Assembly (NCBI GenBank): GCA_947646735.1
Contig: CANTFK010000800.1
Coordinates: 1-64,000 of the forward strand
Direction of reading: 5' to 3'
From: Peronospora farinosa
Taxonomy: Eukaryota; Oomycota; Peronosporomycetes; Peronosporales; Peronosporaceae
DNA length: 64,000 nucleotides
Shown: one piece after another, positions 1 to 10,409 of the stretch
How the letters are laid out: the number at the start of each line of letters is the position of its first letter
How positions within the stretch are numbered: the stretch's first letter is position 1
Position numbers and translations under genes: made by a program
The notes under the pieces: generated by a model
Seen by the model: only the letters and a program-made list of their open reading frames with translations
What the model was told of the DNA's origin: nothing
Database searches by the model: none

Positions 1-34
1 TCGTGTTTCATACGGTCATGTGTTTTGAAGTACT
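1..34. repeat. 34-bp direct repeat, left copy
   Basis: The first 34 bases of the window recur exactly at 2179-2212, on either side of the glycine-rich secreted protein gene. This suggests the gene lies in a tandemly duplicated unit of about 2.18 kb whose upstream copy is cut by the window edge. The duplication itself is inference. Confidence 0.8.
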
Positions 35-1318
35 GCAATGTTTAGCGCCAAAGAACAATGAGCTACCAGGCGTCTATATGCAAAGGAACATGAATGTTGC
101 TTGTGCAGGGCTCGTGCAAGATGCCAACACAAGTCACGGTCAGGTTCGACACCTGATTCCGGTTCTCGCTATGACTTCAGAAAAAACCCAGCAAGACAGT
201 GATTGCATATAAACATCTTGTTTGCCGCTCAAAGGATACTTCTTACAGAGGGTTGCTCTATAAAGGTTAGTGTGATCTGGTTGTACATTCTGATGCAGCG
301 GTCTCTCTACCTTGGCTAGCTCAAGAGGCATGATCAAAAGATGCTTTTGGTAAGACTATACGCAACATGAGGTGAACCGACGTATCATCATTGCAAGCAA
401 GTGGTTGATGTAAATGGTCATCATCCATAAGTTTTAGCTGTCAGATGTTGACCTCTTCATAAAAAAATGGTCAACTATTGTGACCGGCTTGGACAGACTA
501 CTGTGTGTACTTCAGAACGATCGCGTCGAGTCACTTAAAGCCGGAACGAAACTTTGTACGACCTCTTGCGCGGACAGTATGGTAGTAGACTCTACATCAT
601 CTTAGCTATGAATTTGTTGCAAACATGCACAAACATGCACAAACAATAACAGACGGGTGACAGACGGGTGACAGACGGGTGACGGACTTATGAAACATAA
701 AGCAATCGCTTACTGATTATAAAAGCCCAAATGCTCTCGTGATTAGTTCGATACACATACCGTTCTTACTTGAGCTATCACGACCGAGATACGACCGAAG
801 TACGCGTTACATGTATTACAATGCACACGGGCACCAGCAATGTTCGTTATCTGTGCTACATCTTGTATACTCCCCAAGTCAAAGAGATGTTTAGGAAAGA
901 TGGGTTGTCAAACAAACACAATTACATTACATTTCCATCGTTTGAATGCGTGTTGACCGCCGGATGAACAGCATTGCAAACACGTTGGTTTTAGAGATAT
1001 CAGCAACTTCTTCTGTACAAGTATCGTATGAAAACTTGACATAGTGATAGGAGAGATCATCGTCCGTGTTGGCACTATACAGGGAACACATGTCCCATCC
1101 TGGGATAACCATTACCAGACATTTCAACCGACTGGGCTTCTTCTCCGTCGACGTGCACATGGTGCGCGAGATTACCAAGTCAAACATTAGCCCAGGCGAC
1201 ACGCTGCCACTGAGTGTTCATTCTCACATTTACGGCCTCGAGCTCCAATTACTCAAGTCCAACACGCAAGCTCTTTCGCTTTCTATCGGACCCAAGTCTC
1301 CAAATAGCACCTCCAACC
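35..1318. other. Intergenic, upstream of glycine-rich gene
   Basis: I see no gene I can support here. Short open frames exist on both strands but are small and have no recognisable motif. A 10-bp unit is doubled at 621-640 and an 11-bp unit is tripled at 651-683. Confidence 0.5.
651..683. repeat. 11-bp tandem repeat, three copies
   Basis: The unit agacgggtgac is present three times without interruption, about 640 bp upstream of the glycine-rich gene. No function is evident. Confidence 0.9.
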
Positions 1319-1810
1319 ATGTTCAGCAGCAACAAGATCTTCGCCGTGTGCATCGCCGTCGTGGTGTTATCCAGTGGCATACACGCTGAGAAGGAAGTCG
1401 CCGAGACGTTTGGCCGTTACCACAACCATGGCTTGGGTGTGGTTGTTGGCGGCGGTGTCGGCCTTTACCACAACCATGGCTTGGGTGTGGTTGTTGGCGG
1501 CGGTGTCAACGGCGGTGTCGGTGTTGGTGTCGGTGTCAACGGCGGTGTCGGATATGGTGCGCCGAGTTATGTCGGCTACGGCTACCCCGGTGTCGGCGGT
1601 GGAGTCGGCGTAGGTGTCAACGGCGGTGTCGGATATGGTGCGCCGAGTTATGTCGGCTACGGCTACCGTGCGGGTACGTCAACTGGCGGTACAGCAGGTG
1701 CGTCGACTGGTGGTGCAGCGGCTGCGTCGGCAAGCGCCACAGCAAGTGCCTCTGCGAACGCTGGGGCTGGAAATGGAGTCACGTACCGCAAGCTTCGCTC
1801 GGCGGCGTAA
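1319..1810 (+). CDS. Glycine-rich secreted protein with internal repeats
   Basis: The ORF encodes 163 residues from the ATG at 1319. The frame is open further upstream but has no ATG there. Residues 1-19 form a typical signal peptide (hydrophobic VCIAVVVLSSG, then HA before EKEVAE). The mature part is rich in Gly and Val, with two copies of a 17-residue unit containing YHNHGLGVVVGGGV and two copies of a longer unit containing NGGVGYGAPSYVGYGY; the latter starts are 81 bp apart. A short Ala/Ser/Thr-rich stretch and a basic end (YRKLRSAA) follow. Such proteins are common in oomycete secretomes and may be wall-associated, but no family was recognised and no function is assigned. The in-frame nucleotide repeats suggest length variation between alleles. 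Confidence 0.8.
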   Translation: MFSSNKIFAVCIAVVVLSSGIHAEKEVAETFGRYHNHGLGVVVGGGVGLYHNHGLGVVVGGGVNGGVGVGVGVNGGVGYGAPSYVGYGYPGVGGGVGVGVNGGVGYGAPSYVGYGYRAGTSTGGTAGASTGGAAAASASATASASANAGAGNGVTYRKLRSAA

Positions 1811-2401
1811 ACTGGTGGACTTGTATCGACCGAACTCGTTTGTCCTTCCAATTTGCCCTGTTAGCAGCATTGTAGTCCAATGCTCCTGTAGTGTACACTT
1901 TAAATGTAGCGAAAATAAAGGATCTGTTGTCCGATATGTGCTATCAGTTGTTGTACATCTAGCCTGCAACTTGTAGGTAGTAGGTATGCGTATGCGAGAA
2001 TTACATTGCAACTTCAGTTTAGCTGAGATATAGAACTCATAAACCTATACATGATCGGGTTGCTCCAGTGGCAGACATGCAGGTCAAGCATGACCCTTGC
2101 AGCCGTGCCACTTCGTAACAGCCACATGAGCGAGGCGAAACAATAACTTTGTTTCAGTATTGGTAATGACTGTGGAGGTCGTGTTTCATACGGTCATGTG
2201 TTTTGAAGTACTTAAATCATCCGGCAGTAACGTCCGTCGCGTGGCACGATAGCCATGATCGATCAGGGATGTGTAGGCCCTACCGAAGAGGACAGTATCA
2301 GGTTGTTAGAGATACTAAATGAATCGGCTGTACTTAAGGAAAAATGTGTTTTCTACCTTCATTCACTTAAACTCTTCCTGATGGCATCGATATTCTCCAT
2401 C
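1811..2401. other. Intergenic between convergent genes
   Basis: This is the shared 3' flank of the glycine-rich gene (+) and the BT1 transporter gene (-). It holds the second copy of the 34-bp repeat at 2179-2212. A 60-codon plus-strand frame starting near 2255 runs into the transporter gene and is not supported. Confidence 0.5.
2179..2212. repeat. 34-bp direct repeat, right copy
   Basis: Exact match to window positions 1-34. It lies about 370 bp downstream of the stop codon of the glycine-rich gene. Confidence 0.8.
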
Positions 2402-4081
2402 TTAACACCCGCCAACAATTTTGAGGCATCTCGTGCTGTTAAAGATTCCTAGCAAGTTGATAAGAAGTGACCAGATCAACGCGAACATGCAGTACGCGAT
2501 GGTAATCATACCAAGTAGCTTACTGCTATGGCCACTGCGCTTTAACGCTTGAGTCTCCGCCTTTTGTCTCGGAAGCAGGACAAGAAACAGTAGCGAGAGC
2601 AATTTGCTGGTGTAAGAAACGAGAACGATGATCGTGACATCCCGGCGTGTGGCATGTGAATCGTTCAAAATATCTCGGTTGCTAACAGCAAAAGGCTCAT
2701 CGATTGTCTTGGTGAGCGTCGCCGAAAATGGATTGCTGAGGTTGCCAACTGTCGTCAGAAGTCCATAAATGGCAGCTTCATTGCCTTTATCAGCCAGCTC
2801 TACGACCACAAAGCTCGAGACGATAAAGTTCATACTCGATGGTATAGTCTCCACAATTGGCAAGCCGAGCCAGAACCACTGGTTGCGCACAACAGCCCAT
2901 GTAGTGAGCATTGTACACACTGAATCCAACGCCACTACAACTATTGTGGTGATGACAATAACACGGTGCCAGTCCCAGTCTAGCCCGTGGCGTCCCATGA
3001 AAGCTAGCGTGAAGGCTGTTACACATGAACCGATGATCTGCGAGACCGAAATACTGAAGCTTGTTGCACGGGCCCAATACATCGTGACAGGATCAGAAGC
3101 TACGTAACCAATTCCACCAAATACTCCAGAGAAGAAGCTATACGCGATGACTTGGTAGAGCGCACGACTCTGCAGTGCTTCCCATAGAAGATTGATGTAT
3201 TGATGCAGTTGTGGAGTACGCACCCGGACCTCGAAGACAAAGTACCAAGTTAATGGAATCACCGGAATGCAGCACACGGCCAGTATGAGCGAAAACACAG
3301 GAAAACTGATACCGAAAGCAAAATCTCCGCCATAGGGCAGTGAACTGAGCCCAAAGCCCACAAGAATACCTCCGAAAATGCTGAAGATTGTCCGCACGGT
3401 GTAGATTACGGTCTGTGTCCGACCTCTAATTGCGATAGGTTCGCGCTGGGCGTACTCGACGACTACGCCATCTGCTGCCACGTCCGCAACTACATAGCCT
3501 AAAGTTGCGAGCATCAATAACACGACGTACTTGCCTCCTGAAGCAGGGGCATGATAATTTATCGCAGCAATTTCCTCGGCTGTGTACTCGTCGGGCTTCA
3601 ATTCTCGCCACGCTGCCTCAGGAAAGTAGGATTTCTCCAGTGGAAGTGCTGTTATGGCGACGAGACAAAGTGAGCAAAGCATCCAGCCGATGATCATGTA
3701 CGGTCGGCGACGAAAGCCACAGATAGGAAAACAGTCCGATATGATTCCAATGAACACTTTGGCAGACCATGGGATACCAAGCAACGCGCGGGCTGATGTG
3801 GTGGCTTGACCTTCCATATTTAGGTAGTAACCCAAGAACGGCGTGACTGCACTCGGTAGCGCTCCCATCATGAGTCCTACTGCGGCATACTGCACAAGCA
3901 AGCCACATGATTCGGTGGAGAAAAGCTTTGGTACCCCTCCGTCTCGCAATGGCCCTTCCTCTTGACGAAAAGGATCAGGCGAATACGGGAGCTCTCCGTA
4001 GGCATTGTCTTGCGCAAGCTTATTGGGGCTCAAGTACAAACTCTTTTCCGACGCGTCGACTCGCTGGAATTGTCCCAACAT
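2402..4081 (-). CDS. BT1-family (folate-biopterin) membrane transporter
   Basis: About 559 residues from the ATG at 4081; an in-frame ATG at 4174 would add 31 residues. A hydrophilic N-terminus of about 70 residues precedes roughly 12 hydrophobic segments. The first membrane segments (LVQYAAVGLMMGALPSAV), the loop KVFIGIISDCFPICGFRRRP and the following YMIIGWML match the BT1 family (TC 2.A.71), an MFS-related family that is expanded in oomycetes and kinetoplastids. Characterised members carry folates or pterins across membranes, but the substrate here cannot be read from sequence. The gene is unspliced and converges with the glycine-rich gene. I prefer the downstream ATG because it directly precedes the more typical N-terminus; the upstream ATG remains possible. 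Confidence 0.88.
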   Translation of the reverse strand: MLGQFQRVDASEKSLYLSPNKLAQDNAYGELPYSPDPFRQEEGPLRDGGVPKLFSTESCGLLVQYAAVGLMMGALPSAVTPFLGYYLNMEGQATTSARALLGIPWSAKVFIGIISDCFPICGFRRRPYMIIGWMLCSLCLVAITALPLEKSYFPEAAWRELKPDEYTAEEIAAINYHAPASGGKYVVLLMLATLGYVVADVAADGVVVEYAQREPIAIRGRTQTVIYTVRTIFSIFGGILVGFGLSSLPYGGDFAFGISFPVFSLILAVCCIPVIPLTWYFVFEVRVRTPQLHQYINLLWEALQSRALYQVIAYSFFSGVFGGIGYVASDPVTMYWARATSFSISVSQIIGSCVTAFTLAFMGRHGLDWDWHRVIVITTIVVVALDSVCTMLTTWAVVRNQWFWLGLPIVETIPSSMNFIVSSFVVVELADKGNEAAIYGLLTTVGNLSNPFSATLTKTIDEPFAVSNRDILNDSHATRRDVTIIVLVSYTSKLLSLLFLVLLPRQKAETQALKRSGHSSKLLGMITIAYCMFALIWSLLINLLGIFNSTRCLKIVGGC

Positions 4082-4545
4082 CGTGCTTCGTGATAGAACC
4101 TGGTTCACCCAACAAGGAAATTTTAAAATGATCGAAACAGATCTCAATTCCACTGCTAATCTTCTGTAAAGCATATATGAAGCAAAGGTTTTGTCTCACG
4201 TCGAGCAAAAAAAGCTTGGTTAATTTTCGTCCAAGTGTCCATCTGAGTACGATGATGAAGATACGTCTTTTGGGAGCTGTGTTTCTTCGTCTAGAGAGGC
4301 ACAGCCGCCAAATGCGTGAGGCTAAATCTTCAATACGTGTTGAACAGCAGTGTCACAGAAATCCATTTTCCAAACGCTGATTATCAAGCACATTGCCAAC
4401 AACAAGGCAATACGCTGTGCATCGAGCATATACACAACAACATTTTGTAGCCATTTTATCAAATGTTGCTCTAGAAAATTAGCGCATGTGAAATTGGATT
4501 GCTATTCCAAAGCACAACGCAGATACTGGATGATCCTCGTCCAGT

Positions 4546-4581
4546 TCCCACCACGTTAGAATATCCCACCACGTTAGAATA
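4546..4581. repeat. 18-bp tandem duplication
   Basis: Two perfect adjacent copies of tcccaccacgttagaata. No function is evident. Confidence 0.9.
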
Positions 4582-5766
4582 TTCTAAAAGCAACGCGAGC
4601 GTACTGGAACTTGACTCGTGTTACAAAGAACTTATGGGTTTTATTTTCCGTTGAACATTTTAGTACGTCGATGGGAGTTATATACTGCAATAGTCGACAA
4701 TGTGCAATGTGCAATTTTGATGCTTATTTCAATGAAGCACATTGATACAATCCTGCTACTATGCGTTCCAGATACTAATGTCGCGATGTTTGCTAGAATG
4801 ATGTTGATTTCTGCGCTGAGAAGACGCCTAAAGGTTGTAAATACGAATTCCTTCCAGCCTTTTCCAATCATCAAACAAGAACGATTGCAAAATTAAGACG
4901 ACAATGAACAGCCTTGCACCGGGCAAATGCTATAACACTAAGTATATATTACTTGCTAATATGATTCGTTATGTTACCGCTGCTTTAAAAGCTTTTGTTT
5001 GAAGCCGACAATATCGGCATCGCCAACAAACAGGGCTCAACTCCGTCGTCGTCAAACATCAGCACCAGTAGCAAACACCAGTCAAAAATCCATAAGAACC
5101 GTAATTTTTTCATAATTCTATAATCTATAAAAATTAATCAATTAAAATGCCAAAAAAACCGATTTGGCATTTTGACCAATCTGATTTTAACAAAGCTGGG
5201 GTGGTTGATGAATATTCAAAAGGTGGTTGATTAAAAACGCCCTTATGTAAAATAATATAAGAAATATTGTATAAAATATACAACGGGTCTATAAGGACAT
5301 AAACAGCTTTACAGTCTGCTGCTACGCTGCATCCGTTTAGCCGGACAAACCCGAGAGTGTCACCGAAAGTGGCCAGCCCCATGTAGACACTACCAGACAT
5401 CCGCAACCCGTAAACGGTTTAAAACTCGTCTGCCTCTCGTTCTCTAAAATCTGGAAAATAAACACTACGCTAACTTCACAAAGAAAACAGAAGATCGAGC
5501 GCAATATCATTAAAAAAACACTTACAGTTGTAAAAAAAAAACTTACCGTTGAAAAAATTGTCAAATTCACCAATCTAGAAAACTTACGCCTACCCACAAT
5601 ACCCAGCATCAAATGTTGACGTGAGCAGAACGATTACAAATCCATGTACCAGCTATCTTAGGTTAACATATAGTAATCCAGTTATTCCAGCGACAAGTAC
5701 TTCGTGTATTGATTCATCAACATTGTTTTAGTGTAGCCATTTTTCTCAGCCTCCCCCCAACCGACG

Positions 5767-5773
5767 TCATTTC
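5767..5773 (+). promoter_or_regulatory. Possible oomycete initiator (Inr-like)
   Basis: TCATTTC followed by an A-rich run, 60 bp upstream of the oxidoreductase ATG, fits the TCATTYY core of the oomycete initiator. The position is right for a short 5' UTR. The motif is weak alone and was chosen by eye. Confidence 0.3.
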
Positions 5774-5832
5774 AAAATCAAAGACCAAAAGCTTAAATCA
5801 AATCAAGTCTTCCATTGTATCAACCTATTCTC

Positions 5833-6837
5833 ATGCCATCCTTCAAGTCCGTTCAAGTACACACCAAATCTAAAGATTTTCGTGCTGCAACCAAAATCGT
5901 CGATGTTGCTGATATTCCGACCCCAGCCGCTGGCAACGTCGTAGTTAAAAACCATTTTTTGGGCATCAACGCCACCGATATCAACCTCGCAGCTGGTGCC
6001 TACATGCACGCACTATCGCCACCGTTCGGCTGCGGTTTAGAGGCTGCCGGAATCGTGACTGCTGTTGGTGAAGGGGTCCCTGACATCAAGGTGGGGGACG
6101 CTGTGGCTTACCAGAAGTTTGGGGCCTTTGCAGAGTACGTGGAGGTGCCCTCGGTCAACCTGATTAAGACTCCGGAACTGTCAGCTGCAATCGTCACCAT
6201 GACAGTCGGTGGCGTCTCGGCATCAATTGCGCTGGAGCAGGTCGGAGAGATGAAGACCCATGAGACCGTGTTCGTGTCAGCTGCTGCTGGCGGTACTGGC
6301 CAGTACGCCGTACAGCTCGCTAAGCTTGTGGACAACCACGTGATTGGCACGTGCAGCTCAGACGAGAAAGTGGACCACCTAAAGAAAATTGGTTGTGACC
6401 GTGTCATCAATTACATGAAGGAAGATGTGGACTCTGTGCTGAAAGAGGAGTATCCGAACGGCGTCGACCTTGTGTTCGAGAGTGTAGGTGGCGACATGTT
6501 TAAAGCTGTGACGAGCAATTTGGCCACGCACGCGCGCGTGATCGTGTTTGGCTTTATCTCTGGGTACCACGATGACAAGTCGGCTGAACCGATGCTTGTG
6601 AATGAGCTGAACTCGACGTTGCTGTTTAAATCGGCCAGTGTGCGCGGTTTTTTTCTGCATCAATTCGCCGAGTTCATTCCTTCCCACATTGAACGTCTCC
6701 TGAAGCTAGTGGCCGATGGAAAGCTAAATCCTGGTGTGGACCCGACAAAGTTTCGCGGTCTGGAAAGTATTCCAGAGGCGATTGATTTCATGTATGCTCG
6801 CAAGAACATTGGCAAGCTTATTATTAAGCTGGAATAA
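5833..6837 (+). CDS. Zinc-independent MDR oxidoreductase, ZADH2/PTGR3-like
   Basis: 334 residues from the ATG at 5833. The few codons upstream in frame contain no ATG. This is a medium-chain reductase of the quinone oxidoreductase branch. Visible motifs are GINATDINLAAG near residue 45, the cofactor loop AAAGGTGQYAVQLAK near 150-165, GTCSSDEK and INY in the nucleotide-binding fold, then FESVGG and VFGFISGY. The C-terminal GLESIPEAIDFMYARKNIGK matches the end of vertebrate prostaglandin reductase 3 (ZADH2) unusually well. Members reduce alpha,beta-unsaturated carbonyls or quinones with NADPH. The length fits the family and there are no introns. The natural substrate is unknown. Confidence 0.88.
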   Translation: MPSFKSVQVHTKSKDFRAATKIVDVADIPTPAAGNVVVKNHFLGINATDINLAAGAYMHALSPPFGCGLEAAGIVTAVGEGVPDIKVGDAVAYQKFGAFAEYVEVPSVNLIKTPELSAAIVTMTVGGVSASIALEQVGEMKTHETVFVSAAAGGTGQYAVQLAKLVDNHVIGTCSSDEKVDHLKKIGCDRVINYMKEDVDSVLKEEYPNGVDLVFESVGGDMFKAVTSNLATHARVIVFGFISGYHDDKSAEPMLVNELNSTLLFKSASVRGFFLHQFAEFIPSHIERLLKLVADGKLNPGVDPTKFRGLESIPEAIDFMYARKNIGKLIIKLE

Positions 6838-7184
6838 TTTCACTTGAAATTGTTGGAACGAGCAAGATTTTCTACAATTTTTCAAAAATATAAAAAACTA
6901 GTGCATATTTGCAGATTGTCAAACGATGTCGTCGACCAAGATAAAAGTTACACGAACCTTTTCAAAAGAATACAACGTATCCCAAAAAAACACTCATTCA
7001 ATTGAATTGTACCAAGGTTGTGGTACCTGCATCTTTATTTTTTTTCGTCATATAAGTAGTTTCATAATTACTAAGAGTTTAAAACCAAAATTCGTCTGTG
7101 TAATTCTGTTGCGTCAACATCGTCCTTCTCCTCTCCGTCGTCTCTTGTGTCATCCCTCCTTCTCCCCCCTCTTTTAAATTTACA
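6838..7184. other. Intergenic with pyrimidine-rich leader
   Basis: Spacer between two plus-strand genes. The last 70 bases before the RRM gene (about 7118-7178) are strongly C/T-rich, as is common around oomycete transcription starts. No gene is seen. Confidence 0.45.
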
Positions 7185-8687
7185 ATGGATACTTGTCAGT
7201 ATAACGAAAACACAAGTGACATCTCTTCGAATCTCTCGGAATCTTACACTGACCAATCAATTGATGGACCTGTGAAACTTTTTGTCGGTCAAGTACCTCG
7301 GACAATGGAAGAAGACGATCTACGTCCCGTTCTTGAAGTTTATGGTCCACTTGAAGATCTCGTAATCATTCGAGACAAGATCACTGGTGCCCATCGTGGT
7401 TGTGCTTTTGCTTCGTACTTTACACGTGATGCCGCTGAAAAAGCTGTACAGGAACTGCATAATAAGATTACACTGCCTCAGAGTATCAATCCATTGCAGG
7501 TTCGACCGGCTGAAGGACAGGCAGGTGCATCACAGGAACATAAGTTGTTTATCGGTATGATTCCAAAAACAGCCGAAGAATCTGCCATTCGTGAGGTCTT
7601 TGAGCTCTTTGGGAACATTGAGGAAGTCTATATCCTTCGTCATCCCGCTACAGGACAAAGCAAAGGTTGTGCCTTTTTGAAATTCAAGGAACGCTCGTCA
7701 GCGCTTGCTGCTATTGAACAAGTTAATGGAAATGTTACCATGGATCGTGGCACGTCGCCACTTGTGGTGAAATTTGCTGACAGTCGTCGACAGCGTCTCC
7801 AGCGCGCACGGAATTTGGCAGCGGCGGCAAACGCCTACTGGCCGCTGCCTCCTGGAGCTGGTATGGCTTTTCCGCAACTGCAACAGTTGCAGCAGCAATA
7901 CATGCAACAGATGCAGGCTTTCGGAGTACAGGCAGCTGCAGGATTGAACCCGGCAATTGCTGGTCTTAATTCGCCTGTTGGATCGACCGGTGGCATGGGA
8001 AGTCCCACAAACTCGTTCATGTACTACAATCCATATGGATTCGCTACTGGCGCGGCTGGCCCGTACGGATTCGGCGGAATGCCGAATGTAGGTGGTGGTG
8101 CTGGCCTCGACATGCAGTCGAGTGGCATGGTTGTTGGGATGGACATGCCGAACCAGAGTGCGGAAGCCAAGGCTTCACGTACGACCAGCCAGCTCGAAGG
8201 TCCTACAGGCGCTAATCTGTTCATTTACCACTTGCCACACGACTTGACGGACGCTGATCTGGCGACTGCATTTGCGCCGTTTGGGACTGTTATCAGCGCC
8301 AAGGTGTATATGGACAAGATTACGAGCGAGAGCAAAGGCTTTGGCTTCGTGAGTTATGACAGTGCGGACGCTGCCGACGCGGCCATTGCTAGCATGAACG
8401 GATTCCAGATCGGTACCAAGCGGCTTAAGGTGCAGCACAAGCGCATCCATCAGAGAAGCGACTACCTTGGCGGTGGCTCCGGCAGCAGCCTCGGTGGTCA
8501 GGAAGATGAGATGGGGAGCATTGAGTACCACCACCAGTCGCACCAGGGCATCCATGGATTGGATGACAGTCTGCACTCGCACAGTGATGATAGCGATGCG
8601 ATATCTCCGAGCAAAGCTGCAGAAGGCAACAACGGCGTCGACACGTCACTAGGCGAGGCCGTGCAGAACCTGCACATTGATGCGTAA
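7185..8687 (+). CDS. CELF/Bruno-like RNA-binding protein, three RRMs
   Basis: 500 residues with three RNA-recognition motifs. RRM1 (about 31-113) has KLFVGQVPR and [11 protein letters not shown]2 (about 119-200) has KLFIGMIPK and [11 protein letters not shown]3 (about 343-420) has [11 protein letters not shown] and KGFGFVSY, ending KRLKVQHKR. The spacing (two close RRMs, a divergent linker of about 140 residues rich in Gln, Met, Gly and Asn, then a C-terminal RRM) is the diagnostic layout of CUGBP/ELAV-like (CELF, Bruno) proteins, which control splicing, translation or mRNA decay through U/G-rich sites. A His/Ser-rich acidic tail follows. The CDS is unspliced and the start is set by the ATG after the pyrimidine-rich leader. 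Confidence 0.93.
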   Translation: MDTCQYNENTSDISSNLSESYTDQSIDGPVKLFVGQVPRTMEEDDLRPVLEVYGPLEDLVIIRDKITGAHRGCAFASYFTRDAAEKAVQELHNKITLPQSINPLQVRPAEGQAGASQEHKLFIGMIPKTAEESAIREVFELFGNIEEVYILRHPATGQSKGCAFLKFKERSSALAAIEQVNGNVTMDRGTSPLVVKFADSRRQRLQRARNLAAAANAYWPLPPGAGMAFPQLQQLQQQYMQQMQAFGVQAAAGLNPAIAGLNSPVGSTGGMGSPTNSFMYYNPYGFATGAAGPYGFGGMPNVGGGAGLDMQSSGMVVGMDMPNQSAEAKASRTTSQLEGPTGANLFIYHLPHDLTDADLATAFAPFGTVISAKVYMDKITSESKGFGFVSYDSADAADAAIASMNGFQIGTKRLKVQHKRIHQRSDYLGGGSGSSLGGQEDEMGSIEYHHQSHQGIHGLDDSLHSHSDDSDAISPSKAAEGNNGVDTSLGEAVQNLHIDA

Positions 8688-9030
8688 ACCAATGATTCCA
8701 GCGGTGTGTTTTTGTGACTCGTTGATCATGTCAGTCAGTCGGTGGTGAGTTTTGAGCGTGAAGATGTACAAAATGCCGTGTACAAACAGCGATGCGATAC
8801 TGGAGGTCAGAAGGACGCGCATGAGGAACGAAAACGGAGCTTTTCCAGCAACTAGCAGCATAAGCAAGCAGCAGAAGAAGAAAAAAAGAAAAGTAGGAAA
8901 GCAGAAGAGTAAAGTAGCGACTTTGCTAAAGCTGCAAGAAGAAAGCGTCTTAAATCAGTGTGTATTCACTTGCTTTACTGTCTAACTTAGCGTCTCCTGT
9001 CATGCGTCGGCATTGTTGACTAGCACAACT
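8688..9030. other. Shared 3' flank of convergent genes
   Basis: The CELF-like gene (+) and the ZIP gene (-) converge here. A lysine-rich plus-strand frame lies at 8752-8985 but starts without ATG and has A-rich composition, so I do not call it a gene. Confidence 0.5.
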
Positions 9031-10098
9031 TCATGACCACTTGGCAAGCAGGCCGAAGATGGCATAGCCGGCCATTAGCGCAATGGACTTTTTCAACATC
9101 ATTTTGGATTTCTGCTTGTGGCCGTGTCCTTCATGGCCACCATCGTGACTATGTCGTGGAAATTCCTGAGGGATAACTTCCATGACCGCCACATAGATGA
9201 ACGTTCCAGAAGCCAGGGCTACACAGATACCCGCTGCAGCCGAATCCTCTGATTCGTCGGCAGCAATGATCCAGCCCACAACAATACCGATAATGCTCAT
9301 GAACGAGAACACGACCATGTACAACATGACATGAGTCATAGACATGGCACTCTGCACAAGTCCCGAGCTTAATGCAAAAGCTGCCAGTCCCTTGTGCATG
9401 ATAATGGCCATAAAGACACCCCACGCCGTCTCTGTCTGTGCTCCAATACCTAATCCCTCCAATACTGAGTGGAATGAAAGAGCGAGAAACAGTACCATAG
9501 CCACAGCTAATGACCCTATATCTTGGTCATTAGGAATATCACCACCACCAAAGTGTGAGTGACCGGAATGACTGTATCGGACGTTACTTAGTCCTTCATT
9601 GTCCACATCCTCTAGATAAGTATCATCACTTTCCATAACACCATAAAGCTCTTCCTCATGATTTTCACTCTTGGCTGGAATGTATTTATTAATCGTCGAG
9701 TCTTTCGATGAGTTCATTTGAGTCTGTGCAGCTTGTTCTAATAGTAAAAGACTTAAAAAACCCAATGTACTAAACATTTCAGCATATGGAAAATCATATC
9801 GACCATCATTCTCGGTCGACCATTTACATAATGCTGGATTCTTAATAGCCGAATGTAATAAATGAAAAAAACCACCGGCAAGGAAAACACCACCCGAAAA
9901 AGCGTTTAAAATACTTAAAAGAGGAGAATTCGTATGCTTTACTGCCAATAATACAGGTATTAAACCACCGAGAAGACCCACGAGCCAGATGCACACAATG
10001 GACACGAGCTTAAACAGAGTAATTGGGTTCATATGATTATGGGAAATTGCTACAGTTTTTGCACTGATACATTGCATATCGAGCTTATGGTAACGCAT
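9031..10098 (-). CDS. ZIP-family divalent metal (zinc/iron) transporter
   Basis: 355 residues from the first in-frame ATG at 10098; ATGs at 10077 and 10032 would give shorter forms, and the last sits just before the first membrane helix. Eight hydrophobic segments are visible. The ZIP metal site is present: HSVLEGLGIG (His at about residue 210) in the fourth segment and MHKG in the fifth. The loop between segments 3 and 4 is acidic with HSGHSHFGGG, and a second His-rich loop (HSHDGGHEGHGH) lies near the C-terminus. Both are typical metal-binding loops. ZIP proteins move Zn or Fe into the cytosol. The gene is divergent from glutathione reductase, sharing a spacer of about 310 bp. The start is the least certain part. 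Confidence 0.9.
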   Translation of the reverse strand: MRYHKLDMQCISAKTVAISHNHMNPITLFKLVSIVCIWLVGLLGGLIPVLLAVKHTNSPLLSILNAFSGGVFLAGGFFHLLHSAIKNPALCKWSTENDGRYDFPYAEMFSTLGFLSLLLLEQAAQTQMNSSKDSTINKYIPAKSENHEEELYGVMESDDTYLEDVDNEGLSNVRYSHSGHSHFGGGDIPNDQDIGSLAVAMVLFLALSFHSVLEGLGIGAQTETAWGVFMAIIMHKGLAAFALSSGLVQSAMSMTHVMLYMVVFSFMSIIGIVVGWIIAADESEDSAAAGICVALASGTFIYVAVMEVIPQEFPRHSHDGGHEGHGHKQKSKMMLKKSIALMAGYAIFGLLAKWS

Positions 10099-10409
10099 AT
10101 TGGATAGCCGCGGTAAGGTATTACCGGTATACAATACCTTTTTACATTGATACAACAATTCTGTGAGCCTGTTCCTTAATAACTTGAACACCTTTTAGTC
10201 AAAATTGACTGTTTTGTCTCATTGCACAAATTAGAAATTCAAGTTATGCAATAGAAAAAAATCTAACGATCCTATCTGCGACTTGTGATAGCAGTCGCAT
10301 AGTAAGTAATAGAAATCTCAAGTCTAATTAAGATCGAGGAATTAGCTCACAATTACAAAATCCCCCCTCATCGTAATCCTCATCGATCCCCCATCCCAAC
10401 CAAAGACCC
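10099..10409. promoter_or_regulatory. Divergent promoter region, ZIP and glutathione reductase
   Basis: 311 bp separate the two start codons and must hold both promoters. The glutathione reductase side ends in a C-rich stretch (10,361-10,405) with several TCATC motifs close to the ATG. The ZIP side is AT-rich. No specific operator is recognised. Confidence 0.5.

Larger units (their letters stand above)
4082..5832. other. AT-rich intergenic region
   Basis: About 1.75 kb between divergent genes, with several poly-A/T runs and only short unsupported frames. It contains an 18-bp tandem duplication at 4546-4581 and a possible transcription start motif near 5767. Confidence 0.5.

Noticed and set aside
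2255..2452. Small plus-strand frame upstream of the BT1 stop codon
   Set aside because: Short, motif-free and overlapping the end of a clear transporter gene on the other strand.
8752..8985. Lysine-rich plus-strand frame downstream of the CELF-like gene
   Set aside because: No ATG at its start, A-rich composition, and it lies in the 3' flank between convergent genes.
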